Below the pieces are notes generated by a model, which worked only from the letters and a program-made list of their open reading frames with translations, searched no databases and was not told where the DNA came from. From an uncultured Pelagibacteraceae bacterium (GTDB taxonomy: Bacteria > Pseudomonadota > Alphaproteobacteria > Pelagibacterales > Pelagibacteraceae): a stretch of DNA of 45,459 nt. Position numbers and translations under genes: made by a program. Shown here in pieces: positions 25,932 through 34,590 of this stretch. How positions within the stretch are numbered: the first letter of the stretch is position 1; the number at the start of each line of letters is the position of its first letter. The stretch spans positions 1 through 45,459 of the forward strand of contig CACOKI010000009.1 of NCBI GenBank assembly GCA_902627735.1, in the 5' to 3' direction.

Positions 25932-27159
25932 ATTTTAAAGCTTTTACCGGGTCTAGTTTTGCAGCTTTGAATGCTGGAAAAATTGATACCAAAATTGTAA
26001 TTGATATTGAACATAAAGAAATTAAAAAAATTGATGATGGATTTATTTCTGAGGGCATTGAACTTAAAAAATATATTTCCTCTGGAAACAATCTTATATT
26101 AAAAACATCACTTAAAAATTGTCTTAAATTTTCAACATACATCGAAAAAGTAACACCTAAAATAATTCCAAAAATTGTTGCAGAAGTTCCAATTATAACA
26201 CCAATCATGAAAAAAATTTTTACAATGGATTTATTAAGAACACCTATAGACTTAAGTATTGCAATTTCACGAATTTTATTTTTAACCAAAATTGTTAAAC
26301 CAGAAATAATATTAAAAGCAGCAACAATTATTATTAATGATAAAATAATAAACATAACATTTCTCTCAACTTTTAAAGCAGAAAATAAAGAACTGTTCAT
26401 ATCTGACCAACTATAAATAAATTCATCAGGGAAAACTTTTTGAACAATTTCTTTTTGTTTTTCTATATTTTGAGGGTTTTTTAAATAAATTTCTAAATTT
26501 CTATCTGAATTTTTTAAGTTAGAAAATTCCTCTAATGTATCCAAGTTCATAAAAACTACATTACTATCAAAATCAACTAGTCCACTTTCAAAAAGAGATA
26601 CAACTTTAAATACTTTTTGCTTAGGTAAACTCCCAATTATTGTATCTATTCCTGACGATGACATTAAAGAAATATTATCTCCTATTTCTACATCAAGAAT
26701 AAAACTTAATTCTTTACCTATTGAAATATTATCGTTTTTTAAGTTTTTTTTATTACCTAAAAAATTTTTATTATTAATTATAGATAGTTTTGAAAAATCA
26801 TTGCTTTTATAACCTCTTAAAATTATTCCTTTTGAGTTATTACTATTAATTACTATAGCCTCAGATGTGTTACTAGAAATTAAATCTTTACTTACTGAAT
26901 TTAATTCAGGGCTGTTTAATTTATCAGGATTGATATATTTACTTTCATAGGGTTTAACAGTGATATGAGGATTAAAACCTATAATCTTATTAATTAGTTC
27001 AGTTCTAAAGCCATTCATTACCGACATAACAATTATAAGTACAGCTACTCCAAGAGAAATTCCAATGAATGAAAAAATAGAAATTATATTAAGAAAGCCA
27101 TCTTTTTTTCTAGCTTTTAAAAATCTAAATGTAATTTCTTTTTCAAGTTGCGAAATCAA
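25924..27159 (-). CDS. lolC: Lipoprotein-releasing ABC transporter permease (LolC/LolE family)
   Basis: This is the membrane subunit that extracts lipoproteins and passes them to LolA. The 411-residue product has the FtsX/MacB fold: a first membrane span at about 24-46, a large periplasmic domain, then three spans near 265-285, 315-340 and 375-395, ending AAKLDPVKALKYE. The conserved start FRFLKARKKDGFLNIISIFS is at residues 11-30. No ATG is available; the only sensible start is TTG at 27159, arranged as TTGA overlapping the proS stop. Only one permease gene is present, so the transporter may use a homodimer (LolF-like) in place of a LolC/LolE pair. Confidence 0.92.
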   Translation of the reverse strand: MISQLEKEITFRFLKARKKDGFLNIISIFSFIGISLGVAVLIIVMSVMNGFRTELINKIIGFNPHITVKPYESKYINPDKLNSPELNSVSKDLISSNTSEAIVINSNNSKGIILRGYKSNDFSKLSIINNKNFLGNKKNLKNDNISIGKELSFILDVEIGDNISLMSSSGIDTIIGSLPKQKVFKVVSLFESGLVDFDSNVVFMNLDTLEEFSNLKNSDRNLEIYLKNPQNIEKQKEIVQKVFPDEFIYSWSDMNSSLFSALKVERNVMFIILSLIIIVAAFNIISGLTILVKNKIREIAILKSIGVLNKSIVKIFFMIGVIIGTSATIFGIILGVTFSMYVENLRQFLSDVFNIRLFPEEIYFLSSMPSEINPSSIFLISLCSISITILVSIFPAFKAAKLDPVKALKYE

Positions 27160-28490
27160 TTTTTTACTTTTTGTTCAATTATTATATTGATGATATCTTT
27201 CAACTTAAGTTTTTGAGACTCTTTTCCAGTTTCTTTAAACTCTAATAAATCACCATCAGTTTGTTTACCAATTATTATTTGATATGGTGCGCCAATTAAA
27301 TTCATTTTTTTAATTTTTGAAGAAAAATTCTCATCAGTATCATCTATAATCGCTTCAATATTATTTTTTTCTAATTCTAAATAAATATTATTTGCTTTAT
27401 CAAGTGCTGTATTGTCATTTTTATTTATCATAGGAATTATTGATAAGTCGTATGGTGCAATAGAAATTGGCCATTTCATGACCTCATTTTTTTCATCATA
27501 TTTAGCCTCAATTATTGCCCCAACTAATCTTGATACTCCAATTCCATATGATCCCATTTTGACAAAATCTTTTTTTCCACCTGGTAAGTCAACAGATGCA
27601 CCCATAGGCTTTGAATATTTATCTCCAAAATAAAAGATATGACCCACCTCAATACCTTTTGTGGTCAATCTGTTTTCATTTGAAACTTTTTTTTCAAATT
27701 CTTCTTTATTGAACTTTTCATCTGTAACAGAATAATATTGCTCAAATTTTTTTCTCATATCTTCTAAAGATTTTTTTTCTAATTTTGTATCTTTGGTATC
27801 TACTTCAAAAATTCTTTTATCTGTAAATATTTTGCTCTCCCCGGTCTCAGCTAAAATTATAAATTCGTGTGAAAGATTTCCACCAATAGGTCCTGTGTCA
27901 GCCGCCATAGGAATGGCTTTAAGATCTAATCTTTTAAATGTTTTTAAATAAGACAAAAAAAATTTATTATATGAAAAAAAAGCCTCTTCATCATTAATAT
28001 CAAAAGAATATGCATCTTTCATATAGAATTCTCTACATCTCATTATTCCAAATCTTGGTCTAATCTCATCTCTAAATTTCCACTGAATGTGATATAAAAG
28101 TTGTGGTAAAGATTTATAAGATTTTATTGATGATCTAAATATATCCGTTACTAATTCTTCATTGGTTGGTCCATATAAAATTTCTCTATCCTGGCGATCT
28201 TTAATTCTAAGCATCTCTTCTCCATAATCTTCATATCTTCCACTTTCTTTCCAAATTTCTGAAGATTGGATTGTTGGCATCAATATTTCTTGAACTCCAA
28301 TTCTATTTTGTTCTTCTCTGACTATTTTTTCTATTTTTTTCATCACTTTAAAACCAAGAGGTAACCATGAATAAATTCCAGCTGACGATTGCTTAATCAT
28401 ACCGACTCTCAACATAAGTTGATGAGATTTAATTTTTGCTTCGGATGGATTATTTTTTAAAATTGGAATAAATGATTTGGATATATGCAT
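27156..28490 (-). CDS. proS: Proline--tRNA ligase, short form
   Basis: ProRS charges tRNA with proline. The 444-residue product is a class II synthetase with QLMLRVGMIKQSSAGIYSWLP, motif 2 region KFRDEIRPRFGIMRCREFYMKDAYSF (about 132-157), the TNE in GPTNEELVTD, motif 3 GSYGIGVSRLVGAI, and a C-terminal anticodon-binding domain from about 350. E. coli-type ProRS is about 570 residues and carries an INS editing domain of about 180 residues between motifs 2 and 3; it is missing here. Short ProRS is known in alphaproteobacteria. Overlaps with lolC (4 nt) and a 1-nt gap to the DUF1467 gene indicate cotranscription. Confidence 0.97.
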   Translation of the reverse strand: MHISKSFIPILKNNPSEAKIKSHQLMLRVGMIKQSSAGIYSWLPLGFKVMKKIEKIVREEQNRIGVQEILMPTIQSSEIWKESGRYEDYGEEMLRIKDRQDREILYGPTNEELVTDIFRSSIKSYKSLPQLLYHIQWKFRDEIRPRFGIMRCREFYMKDAYSFDINDEEAFFSYNKFFLSYLKTFKRLDLKAIPMAADTGPIGGNLSHEFIILAETGESKIFTDKRIFEVDTKDTKLEKKSLEDMRKKFEQYYSVTDEKFNKEEFEKKVSNENRLTTKGIEVGHIFYFGDKYSKPMGASVDLPGGKKDFVKMGSYGIGVSRLVGAIIEAKYDEKNEVMKWPISIAPYDLSIIPMINKNDNTALDKANNIYLELEKNNIEAIIDDTDENFSSKIKKMNLIGAPYQIIIGKQTDGDLLEFKETGKESQKLKLKDIINIIIEQKVKN

Positions 28491-28491
28491 G

Positions 28492-28737
28492 TTAACTGAT
28501 TATATTTCTTAAGTTCAAATATTCAAACTTCATTAATATATAAATTATGATGAATAAAATAGTTGTAATTCCAGTACAATATATGAATTTCTTTAACATT
28601 TTGGGATTTTCAGGTGATCCTGGATCTTCGCCTTCTACTTTTATTGTTTTAACTCTGTTTACGTCAATTGGTAAGATTGCAAAGAAAATAATCCACCAAA
28701 TAATTATATAGATTATTGCTAATCCTGTTATGCTCAT
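28492..28737 (-). CDS. DUF1467 family small membrane protein
   Basis: The function is unknown. The 81-residue product has two membrane spans (about 4-22 and 53-70) joined by a polar loop with PIDVNRVKTIKVEGEDPGSPENP. The motif WWIxFFxxLPI in the first span and GxDPGSP in the loop are what I recall of the DUF1467 family, which commonly sits beside proS or rnj in alphaproteobacteria. Here it lies between rnj (1-nt overlap) and proS (1-nt gap). Real coding status is well supported by position and composition; any role would be guesswork. Confidence 0.85.
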   Translation of the reverse strand: MSITGLAIIYIIIWWIIFFAILPIDVNRVKTIKVEGEDPGSPENPKMLKKFIYCTGITTILFIIIYILMKFEYLNLRNIIS

Positions 28738-30395
28738 TATATTTTAACTAAATTTATATTTGTAAATGGTTTTTTACCTGTTTTTTCTTTAGTAAATTTC
28801 CTACAAGCAATTTTTAAAGCATCTATTAAATTGTGTTCTTGACTTTTATTACCCAATTTAAATGTTTTTGTTGTTTTTTCTATCTCTTCCTCTAACCCAA
28901 AAATATATTCATCTGTTTCATAAATTGGTAATCCTTTAAATGATATTATAGGATTGTTATGAATATTTCCTTTAGGAGTTATTAAAATTGTAATATCTAA
29001 ATAACCATTTGCTCCCAAATTTCTTCTATCTCTTATCGATTGGGAGTTTTCCTCTACACTTACAATCCCATCTAAATATAATTTGCCACTAGGTGCTTTG
29101 TCATAAACTTCTGGTTTCTCTCCTGGAAATAACTTTACTACATCTCCATTTTCAACTTGAACTGGATACGGAACCTGCATTTCTTTAGCAAAATTTATAT
29201 GTTCAATCATATGTCTGTGTTCACCATGTACTGGAATAACACATTTTGGTTTGACCCATTGATACATATCTTTCAAATCTTCTCGATTTGGATGACCAGA
29301 AACATGAATAAACTCAGTTTCTTCAGAAATTACTTCGACACCATCTTTCACTAATTGATTGTGTAATTTATATAATTTTTTTTCATTACCTGGGATTATC
29401 TTTGAGGAAAAAATTACTGTATCTTGCTTCTCAATAAAAACATCAGGGTGAGTATGATTAGCAATTCTCATCATAGCACCCATGGGTTCACCTTGACTAC
29501 CTGTACACAAATAAACAATTTTTTCTCTAGAAAAATTTTTTGCATCCCTTGGATCGATAGGTTCAATTGTATCTTTTAAATACCCACATTGTCTTGCTGC
29601 TTTATAAATTCTATGCATCGATCTTCCTACTAAAGAAATTTGTCTTCCAGTTTTTTCTGCGCAATAAAAAACTGTTTCCATCCTTGCTACATTAGATGCA
29701 AATGACGTTACAATAATTCTTTTTTTTAAACGATCCATTATGTTAAATAAATTTTTTCTTACATCTAATTCTGAACCTGATCTACCGGCACTAAAAACAT
29801 TGGTAGAGTCACAGATCATTGCTAAAACACCTTCGTTACCAATCTCTTTCAACCTTTTCGAGTTAATTTCATCACCTATTAATGGATTAGGGTCAACTTT
29901 CCAATCACCTGTATGTAAAATAACTCCTCCAGGTGTCTTAATTCTTAAACCATTAGGTTCTAGTATTGAATGAGTTAATGTAATAAATTCAACATCGAAT
30001 GTTTCAAGCGAAATTTTTCCATTTAATTCAACTATTTTTAAATCTTTTGTAATATCAATATTTTTTTCTTTAAATTTTTCCTTTATTAATACTGCTGTAA
30101 ATGGTGTAGCGTAAATTTTACAATTCAATTTTGGCCATAAATGTGCGATTGCTCCAATATGATCCTCATGAGCGTGAGTGAGAACAATTCCAAGTAAATT
30201 TTCTTTTCTCTCAACTATAAATCCTGGATCAGGATAAATAAGATCGATGCCTGGAACAGTGTCATCAGCAAAAGTAACACCAATATCAACCATTATCCAT
30301 TTATGATCTCCTGGAAAACCATAACCAAAAAGATTCATATTCATTCCTATTTCGCCTGATCCACCGAGTGGACAAAAAAGTAATTCTTCTTTCAT
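28737..30395 (-). CDS. rnj: Ribonuclease J
   Basis: RNase J is a metallo-beta-lactamase/beta-CASP ribonuclease with endo- and 5'-exonuclease activity used in RNA maturation and decay. The 552-residue product has the zinc motif LTHAHEDHIG (His74, His76, Asp78, His79), HTGDWKVDP, the beta-CASP core with VTSFASNVARMETV and LCTGSQGEPMGAM, and HVSGHPNREDL. The C-terminal domain of about 100 residues is present. It lies between coaX and the DUF1467 gene with 1-nt overlaps at both ends. Confidence 0.96.
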   Translation of the reverse strand: MKEELLFCPLGGSGEIGMNMNLFGYGFPGDHKWIMVDIGVTFADDTVPGIDLIYPDPGFIVERKENLLGIVLTHAHEDHIGAIAHLWPKLNCKIYATPFTAVLIKEKFKEKNIDITKDLKIVELNGKISLETFDVEFITLTHSILEPNGLRIKTPGGVILHTGDWKVDPNPLIGDEINSKRLKEIGNEGVLAMICDSTNVFSAGRSGSELDVRKNLFNIMDRLKKRIIVTSFASNVARMETVFYCAEKTGRQISLVGRSMHRIYKAARQCGYLKDTIEPIDPRDAKNFSREKIVYLCTGSQGEPMGAMMRIANHTHPDVFIEKQDTVIFSSKIIPGNEKKLYKLHNQLVKDGVEVISEETEFIHVSGHPNREDLKDMYQWVKPKCVIPVHGEHRHMIEHINFAKEMQVPYPVQVENGDVVKLFPGEKPEVYDKAPSGKLYLDGIVSVEENSQSIRDRRNLGANGYLDITILITPKGNIHNNPIISFKGLPIYETDEYIFGLEEEIEKTTKTFKLGNKSQEHNLIDALKIACRKFTKEKTGKKPFTNINLVKI

Positions 30396-31141
30396 TATTT
30401 TAATAGTTCAGAAATTTTTATTAAACCTTTTAACGTTATATCTTTATCGTGCTTAACTTTTGATTTTATTGAATTCTTAAATAAATCAGAAAAACCACCT
30501 GTAAAAACTAATTTAAAAGATTTCCTAGTTTCCTTCTTAATCAAATTAATCATATTGTCAATCAAACCAGCATAACCCCAAAAAAAGCCTGAACGAACAG
30601 CACTCAATGTATCAATACCGATAACTTTTTTAATTTTTTTTAAATTTATCTCAGGAATTAAGGATGCTTGATTAGACAAAGAGCCTAGTGAAATTTTTAC
30701 CCCTGGAGCAATCACACCACCTTTATAAGTCTTTTTTATCACAACATCGAATGTTGTTGCTGTTCCAAAATCTAAAATTATAAAATTATCCCTATTATTT
30801 ATTAAACTTATTGCATTCGTTAATCGATCAGATCCGACTTGCTTGAAATTTACATTAATTTTAATTAATGATCTTAAGTTTAAATCTTTAATTTCAAAAC
30901 ATTTTATAAAAGTTTTTTTTTTAAAATATTTTTTTATTAAGAGAAATTTCTTTGGAACAACGCTACAAAATAAAATTTTTTCTATTTTATTAAAATATTT
31001 TTCAATTTTTTTAAATCTAATATTTAAGATATTGTTATTAATGTCTTTCGATAAAAAATTAATCCTTTTAAAAACTTTGCCATTTGGATAAGTCAAAAAA
31101 ATTTTTGTTTCAGAATTTCCAATATCACCTAAAATATACAT
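30395..31141 (-). CDS. coaX: Type III pantothenate kinase
   Basis: CoaX phosphorylates pantothenate, the first step of coenzyme A synthesis, and is unrelated to CoaA. The 248-residue product has the ASKHA-fold phosphate motif LGDIGNSETKIF (4-15), VGSDRLTNAISL, FGTATTFDVV and GGVIAPGVKISLGSL, in the right order. In other family members the first motif has DIGNTN; here it is DIGNSE, a mild change. It sits between birA (10-nt gap) and rnj (1-nt overlap), the common alphaproteobacterial arrangement. Confidence 0.93.
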   Translation of the reverse strand: MYILGDIGNSETKIFLTYPNGKVFKRINFLSKDINNNILNIRFKKIEKYFNKIEKILFCSVVPKKFLLIKKYFKKKTFIKCFEIKDLNLRSLIKINVNFKQVGSDRLTNAISLINNRDNFIILDFGTATTFDVVIKKTYKGGVIAPGVKISLGSLSNQASLIPEINLKKIKKVIGIDTLSAVRSGFFWGYAGLIDNMINLIKKETRKSFKLVFTGGFSDLFKNSIKSKVKHDKDITLKGLIKISELLK

Positions 31142-31151
31142 AAATTATACT

Positions 31152-31688
31152 TTATTTAATTTCATAAAATTTAGACAGTTTATTTTCAAAAATAATTTTT
31201 AGATTATTTTCTAAATTTTTTTTTGACAATTTTTTATTTATCAAATAGTTAAGGTTAGTTGTGGGATAACCTTTTATATTAGGACTTTTAGTTAAATTTA
31301 CACCGATTCCAACAATTAAATATTTTACGCCTAATTTATCAACAGTTTCTTGCAAAATTCCACTGATCTTTTTTTTTTTAATAAGTAAATCGTTAGGTTT
31401 TTTATAAGTAATTTTTTTCTTATAATAGATTGATATTAATTTTTTTACGAGTAAGCAATTGAGTTTTGTTAATTGCTTAATAGATAAATCTATATTTTGT
31501 AAGCAATAAAAAAAACTTACAAATAGATTGCCTTTGTATGAAATCCATTTCTTACCATATTGACCTCTACCTTTATATTGTGAGTCCGCTATAATCATCC
31601 CATTTTTAATATTTGTTTTTTTTATTATTCTTAGTGCTGTATCATTTGTGCTCTTAACTTTTTTAAACTTCAATATTTTAAATTTCAT
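31152..31688 (-). CDS. birA: Biotin--[acetyl-CoA-carboxylase] ligase, catalytic domain only
   Basis: This ligase attaches biotin to the carboxyl-carrier protein of acetyl-CoA carboxylase and similar enzymes. The product (178 residues from ATG 31688) begins with the catalytic fold: KSTNDTALRI, GMIIADSQYKGRGQYGKKW (biotin/ATP loop, GRGxxGKxW type), KKPNDLL with KKISGILQET, and VGIGVNL. There is no N-terminal helix-turn-helix, so it is not a repressor, and the small C-terminal domain found in many BirA proteins is missing or nearly so. The ATG shares a base with the nuoN TGA (TGATG); a TTG one codon upstream is less likely. Confidence 0.93.
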   Translation of the reverse strand: MKFKILKFKKVKSTNDTALRIIKKTNIKNGMIIADSQYKGRGQYGKKWISYKGNLFVSFFYCLQNIDLSIKQLTKLNCLLVKKLISIYYKKKITYKKPNDLLIKKKKISGILQETVDKLGVKYLIVGIGVNLTKSPNIKGYPTTNLNYLINKKLSKKNLENNLKIIFENKLSKFYEIK

Positions 31689-33106
31689 CAAATTATGTTG
31701 ATATTGGAAACAGCATCTACTAGCTGACTTGGGAATATAAAATATAGTAAAATGATCAGAGTTGAAAATGTTAAAGAAAACTTTAACCCTAGACTGTGAT
31801 CTTTGTCATAACTTTCTTTTTCTTTATCAAAATACATAATCTTGATAATTCGCAAATAATAGAATGCTGCAACGACTGTTGCTAAGAGACCAACAATGGC
31901 TAAAAAATACATCGATTGTTCTATAACAGACTTAAATATATAAAATTTAGCAAAAAAACCTGCAAGTGGTGGAATTCCTGCTAAAGAAAATAAAATAATA
32001 AGTAGGGAAAGTGATAACATAGGATGATTTTTTGATAATCCTGATAAATCATCTATTTGCTCATAATAAACATTATTTCTTTTCATCATAAGTAAACATG
32101 AAAAAAATCCTAAGTTCATGATTATGTAAATAATTATATATATTATTGAACTTTGAACACCATCATTTGATCCTGTTGCTAAGCCAGCTAAAGCATAACC
32201 TACGTGACTAATTGAACTGTAAGCGATTAGTCTTTTTAAATTTTTTTGACCTATCGCAGCAATAGCTCCAAAAAGCATTGATGCAATAGATAAAAATACT
32301 AAAATCATTTGCCATTGTTCAATTAAATTTAAAAAAGGAACAAATAAAAATCTAATAAAGACTGTTAAAGCTGCAATTTTTGGAACAATAGTAAAAAATA
32401 ATGTTACAGATGTAGGTGAGCCCTCATAAACATCGGGAGCCCACATGTGAAAAGGCACTGCTGATATTTTAAATGCCAAACCTACTAAAATAAAAACTAT
32501 ACCAAAAGTTATAGCATATTCATTTGCATTAAATTGATTGGCAATTACATCAAAATTTGTTGAACCAGTAAAACCATAAATTAATGAACATCCATATAAT
32601 AATAATCCTGAAGACAATGCACTTAAAACAAAATATTTTAGTCCTGCCTCAGATGATTTCAATTTATCTCTATCAAATGTTGCGAGAACATATAAAGCAA
32701 GTGATTGCAGTTCTAATCCCATGTAAAATACGATTAAATCATTTGAACTAATCATTATCATCATTCCTAATACAGAGCTCAAAATTAAAATTGGATATTC
32801 AATTTTAAAAATTTTAAAAGCTCTTAAATAATTTGGTGAAATCAATAAAACTACAAAAGCTGCTAACAAAGTAACTATTTTCATGAATGATGATAAATAG
32901 TCTATGATAACGCTTTCATTAAATAGTGTTATTTGTTTAACGCTTAGAGTTTCATTGAATGTTATTACAGCAGTTATTAATAAAATTAACAATGAAAGGT
33001 TTTGAATAATTTTTGAGCTATTTTTTTTAAATACTCCCAAAATAAGTAAAAACATTATTGATAATGAGATAAAAATTTCTGGAAAAACTAATTCAATATT
33101 GCTCAT
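31688..33106 (-). CDS. nuoN: NADH-quinone oxidoreductase subunit N
   Basis: NuoN is one of three antiporter-like proton-pumping membrane subunits of complex I. The 472-residue product is strongly hydrophobic, with about 14 predicted spans. It shows the antiporter-family features YMGLELQSLALYVLATFDR, SGLLLYGCSLIYG, FKISAVPFHMWAPDVYEGSP and KRLIAYSSISHVGYALAG. Glu and Lys residues needed for the proton path are visible in those blocks (MGLELQ, KISAVPFH). It is the last nuo gene, and birA follows with a TGATG overlap. Confidence 0.97.
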   Translation of the reverse strand: MSNIELVFPEIFISLSIMFLLILGVFKKNSSKIIQNLSLLILLITAVITFNETLSVKQITLFNESVIIDYLSSFMKIVTLLAAFVVLLISPNYLRAFKIFKIEYPILILSSVLGMMIMISSNDLIVFYMGLELQSLALYVLATFDRDKLKSSEAGLKYFVLSALSSGLLLYGCSLIYGFTGSTNFDVIANQFNANEYAITFGIVFILVGLAFKISAVPFHMWAPDVYEGSPTSVTLFFTIVPKIAALTVFIRFLFVPFLNLIEQWQMILVFLSIASMLFGAIAAIGQKNLKRLIAYSSISHVGYALAGLATGSNDGVQSSIIYIIIYIIMNLGFFSCLLMMKRNNVYYEQIDDLSGLSKNHPMLSLSLLIILFSLAGIPPLAGFFAKFYIFKSVIEQSMYFLAIVGLLATVVAAFYYLRIIKIMYFDKEKESYDKDHSLGLKFSLTFSTLIILLYFIFPSQLVDAVSNINII

Positions 33107-34590
33107 TATGGTTTGCTCACTATTTTAAAATTATAATTATCAATTAAATCAGAAATAGAAACTTCAATTGTATTTATTAGAGGATCAGGATAAAAACCAA
33201 AATATAATGTAGGTATTGCTAAACATGAGAGTATGAAAATTTCTGATTTATTCAAATCAATCATTTTTTTTAAATCTGAATTAATTAACTTTCCAAAAAT
33301 TACTCTTTTATAAAGCCAAAGCATGTATGCAGCGCCTATAATAACACCTAAACTAGCTAATACTGCTACTAAAAAATTATCTTTAAAAGCTGCCATTAAA
33401 ATTAAAAATTCACCAACAAAACCACTTGTTCCTGGTAATCCCAATGCAGCTAAAGTAAATATCATAAATAAAACTGAATATTTAGGAACAATAGTTACAA
33501 TACCTCCATAAGTATTTATAAGTCTTGAATGCATTCTGTCATACACTACACCAACGCACAAAAATAATGCTGCCGACACAAGGCCGTGGCTAATCATTTG
33601 AATAATACTTCCTTCAATCCCTTGTTGTTGAATTGTAAAAATGCCCAAAGTAACAAAACCCATATGGGCAACAGAAGAGTATGCAATCAATTTTTTCATA
33701 TCCTCTTGCATTAGAGCAATCAAAGAAGTGAAAATGATTGCTATTACACTTAAGCTATAAATCAAAGGTGTAAAAACTTCTGAGGCTGTTGGAAATAATC
33801 CTAGAGAAAATCTTATAAAACCATATCCTGCCATTTTTAATAAAATTGCAGCTAATAAAACTGATCCAGCTGTAGGAGCCTCAACGTGAGCATCAGGCAA
33901 CCAAGTATGTACCGGCCACATTGGTGTTTTAACCGCAAATGAACTAAAAAAAGCTAACCATAAAAGATTTTGATATTTGGTATCTACTCCAATTTCATAA
34001 AGTTTAACTACATCAGTAGTGCCTGTAATCCAATATATTGAAATTATTGCTACCAACATTAGAACAGATCCTAAAAGAGTAAATAGAAAAAACTTAAAAG
34101 CAGAGTATACTCTTCTTGAACCACCCCAAATTCCTATAATTAAAAACATGGGAATTAATCCAGCCTCAAAAAATAAATAGAAAACTACAAGATCTAAAGA
34201 ACAAAAAACTCCAATCATGAAAGTTTCCATGATTAAAATAGCTATCAAAAACTCATTTAACCTATCATTAATTGAATTATTTACTGAAATTATACAAAGA
34301 GGTGTAATAAATGTTGTAAGAATTATAAAAAGTATTGAGATTCCGTCTACACCAACTTTATAATTTATTAAACCTTCAATCCAGATTCTATCCTCAACAA
34401 ATTGAAACTCAGAAGTAGTTTGATCAAATAAAAACCATAAATAAATTGATAAGAAAAAATTTACAAGAGACGTAAATAGTACAACATACTTTACAGTTAT
34501 CTTGTTATCATTTCTACTTTTAGTAAAAAATAAAAAAAGTGCTCCAATTAAAGGTAAAAGTATAAGAGATGAGAGAATTGGAAAATCCAT
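33106..34590 (-). CDS. nuoM: NADH-quinone oxidoreductase subunit M
   Basis: NuoM is the central antiporter-like proton-pumping subunit of complex I. The 494-residue product has about 14 membrane spans. Diagnostic blocks include VFYLFFEAGLIPMFLIIGIWGG (split by helix; conserved Glu in FFEAG), FAVKTPMWPVHTWLPDAHVEAP, KMAGYGFIRF and KKLIAYSSVAHMGFVTLG. Length is normal. One-base overlaps (TAATG) join it to nuoL and nuoN. Confidence 0.97.
   Translation of the reverse strand: MDFPILSSLILLPLIGALFLFFTKSRNDNKITVKYVVLFTSLVNFFLSIYLWFLFDQTTSEFQFVEDRIWIEGLINYKVGVDGISILFIILTTFITPLCIISVNNSINDRLNEFLIAILIMETFMIGVFCSLDLVVFYLFFEAGLIPMFLIIGIWGGSRRVYSAFKFFLFTLLGSVLMLVAIISIYWITGTTDVVKLYEIGVDTKYQNLLWLAFFSSFAVKTPMWPVHTWLPDAHVEAPTAGSVLLAAILLKMAGYGFIRFSLGLFPTASEVFTPLIYSLSVIAIIFTSLIALMQEDMKKLIAYSSVAHMGFVTLGIFTIQQQGIEGSIIQMISHGLVSAALFLCVGVVYDRMHSRLINTYGGIVTIVPKYSVLFMIFTLAALGLPGTSGFVGEFLILMAAFKDNFLVAVLASLGVIIGAAYMLWLYKRVIFGKLINSDLKKMIDLNKSEIFILSCLAIPTLYFGFYPDPLINTIEVSISDLIDNYNFKIVSKP

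Noticed and set aside
25967-26416. A 149-codon open frame on the plus strand opposite lolC
   Set aside because: It lies fully within lolC, whose protein has clear family features. The antisense product is low-complexity Ile/Lys-rich sequence, typical of a shadow frame in AT-rich DNA.
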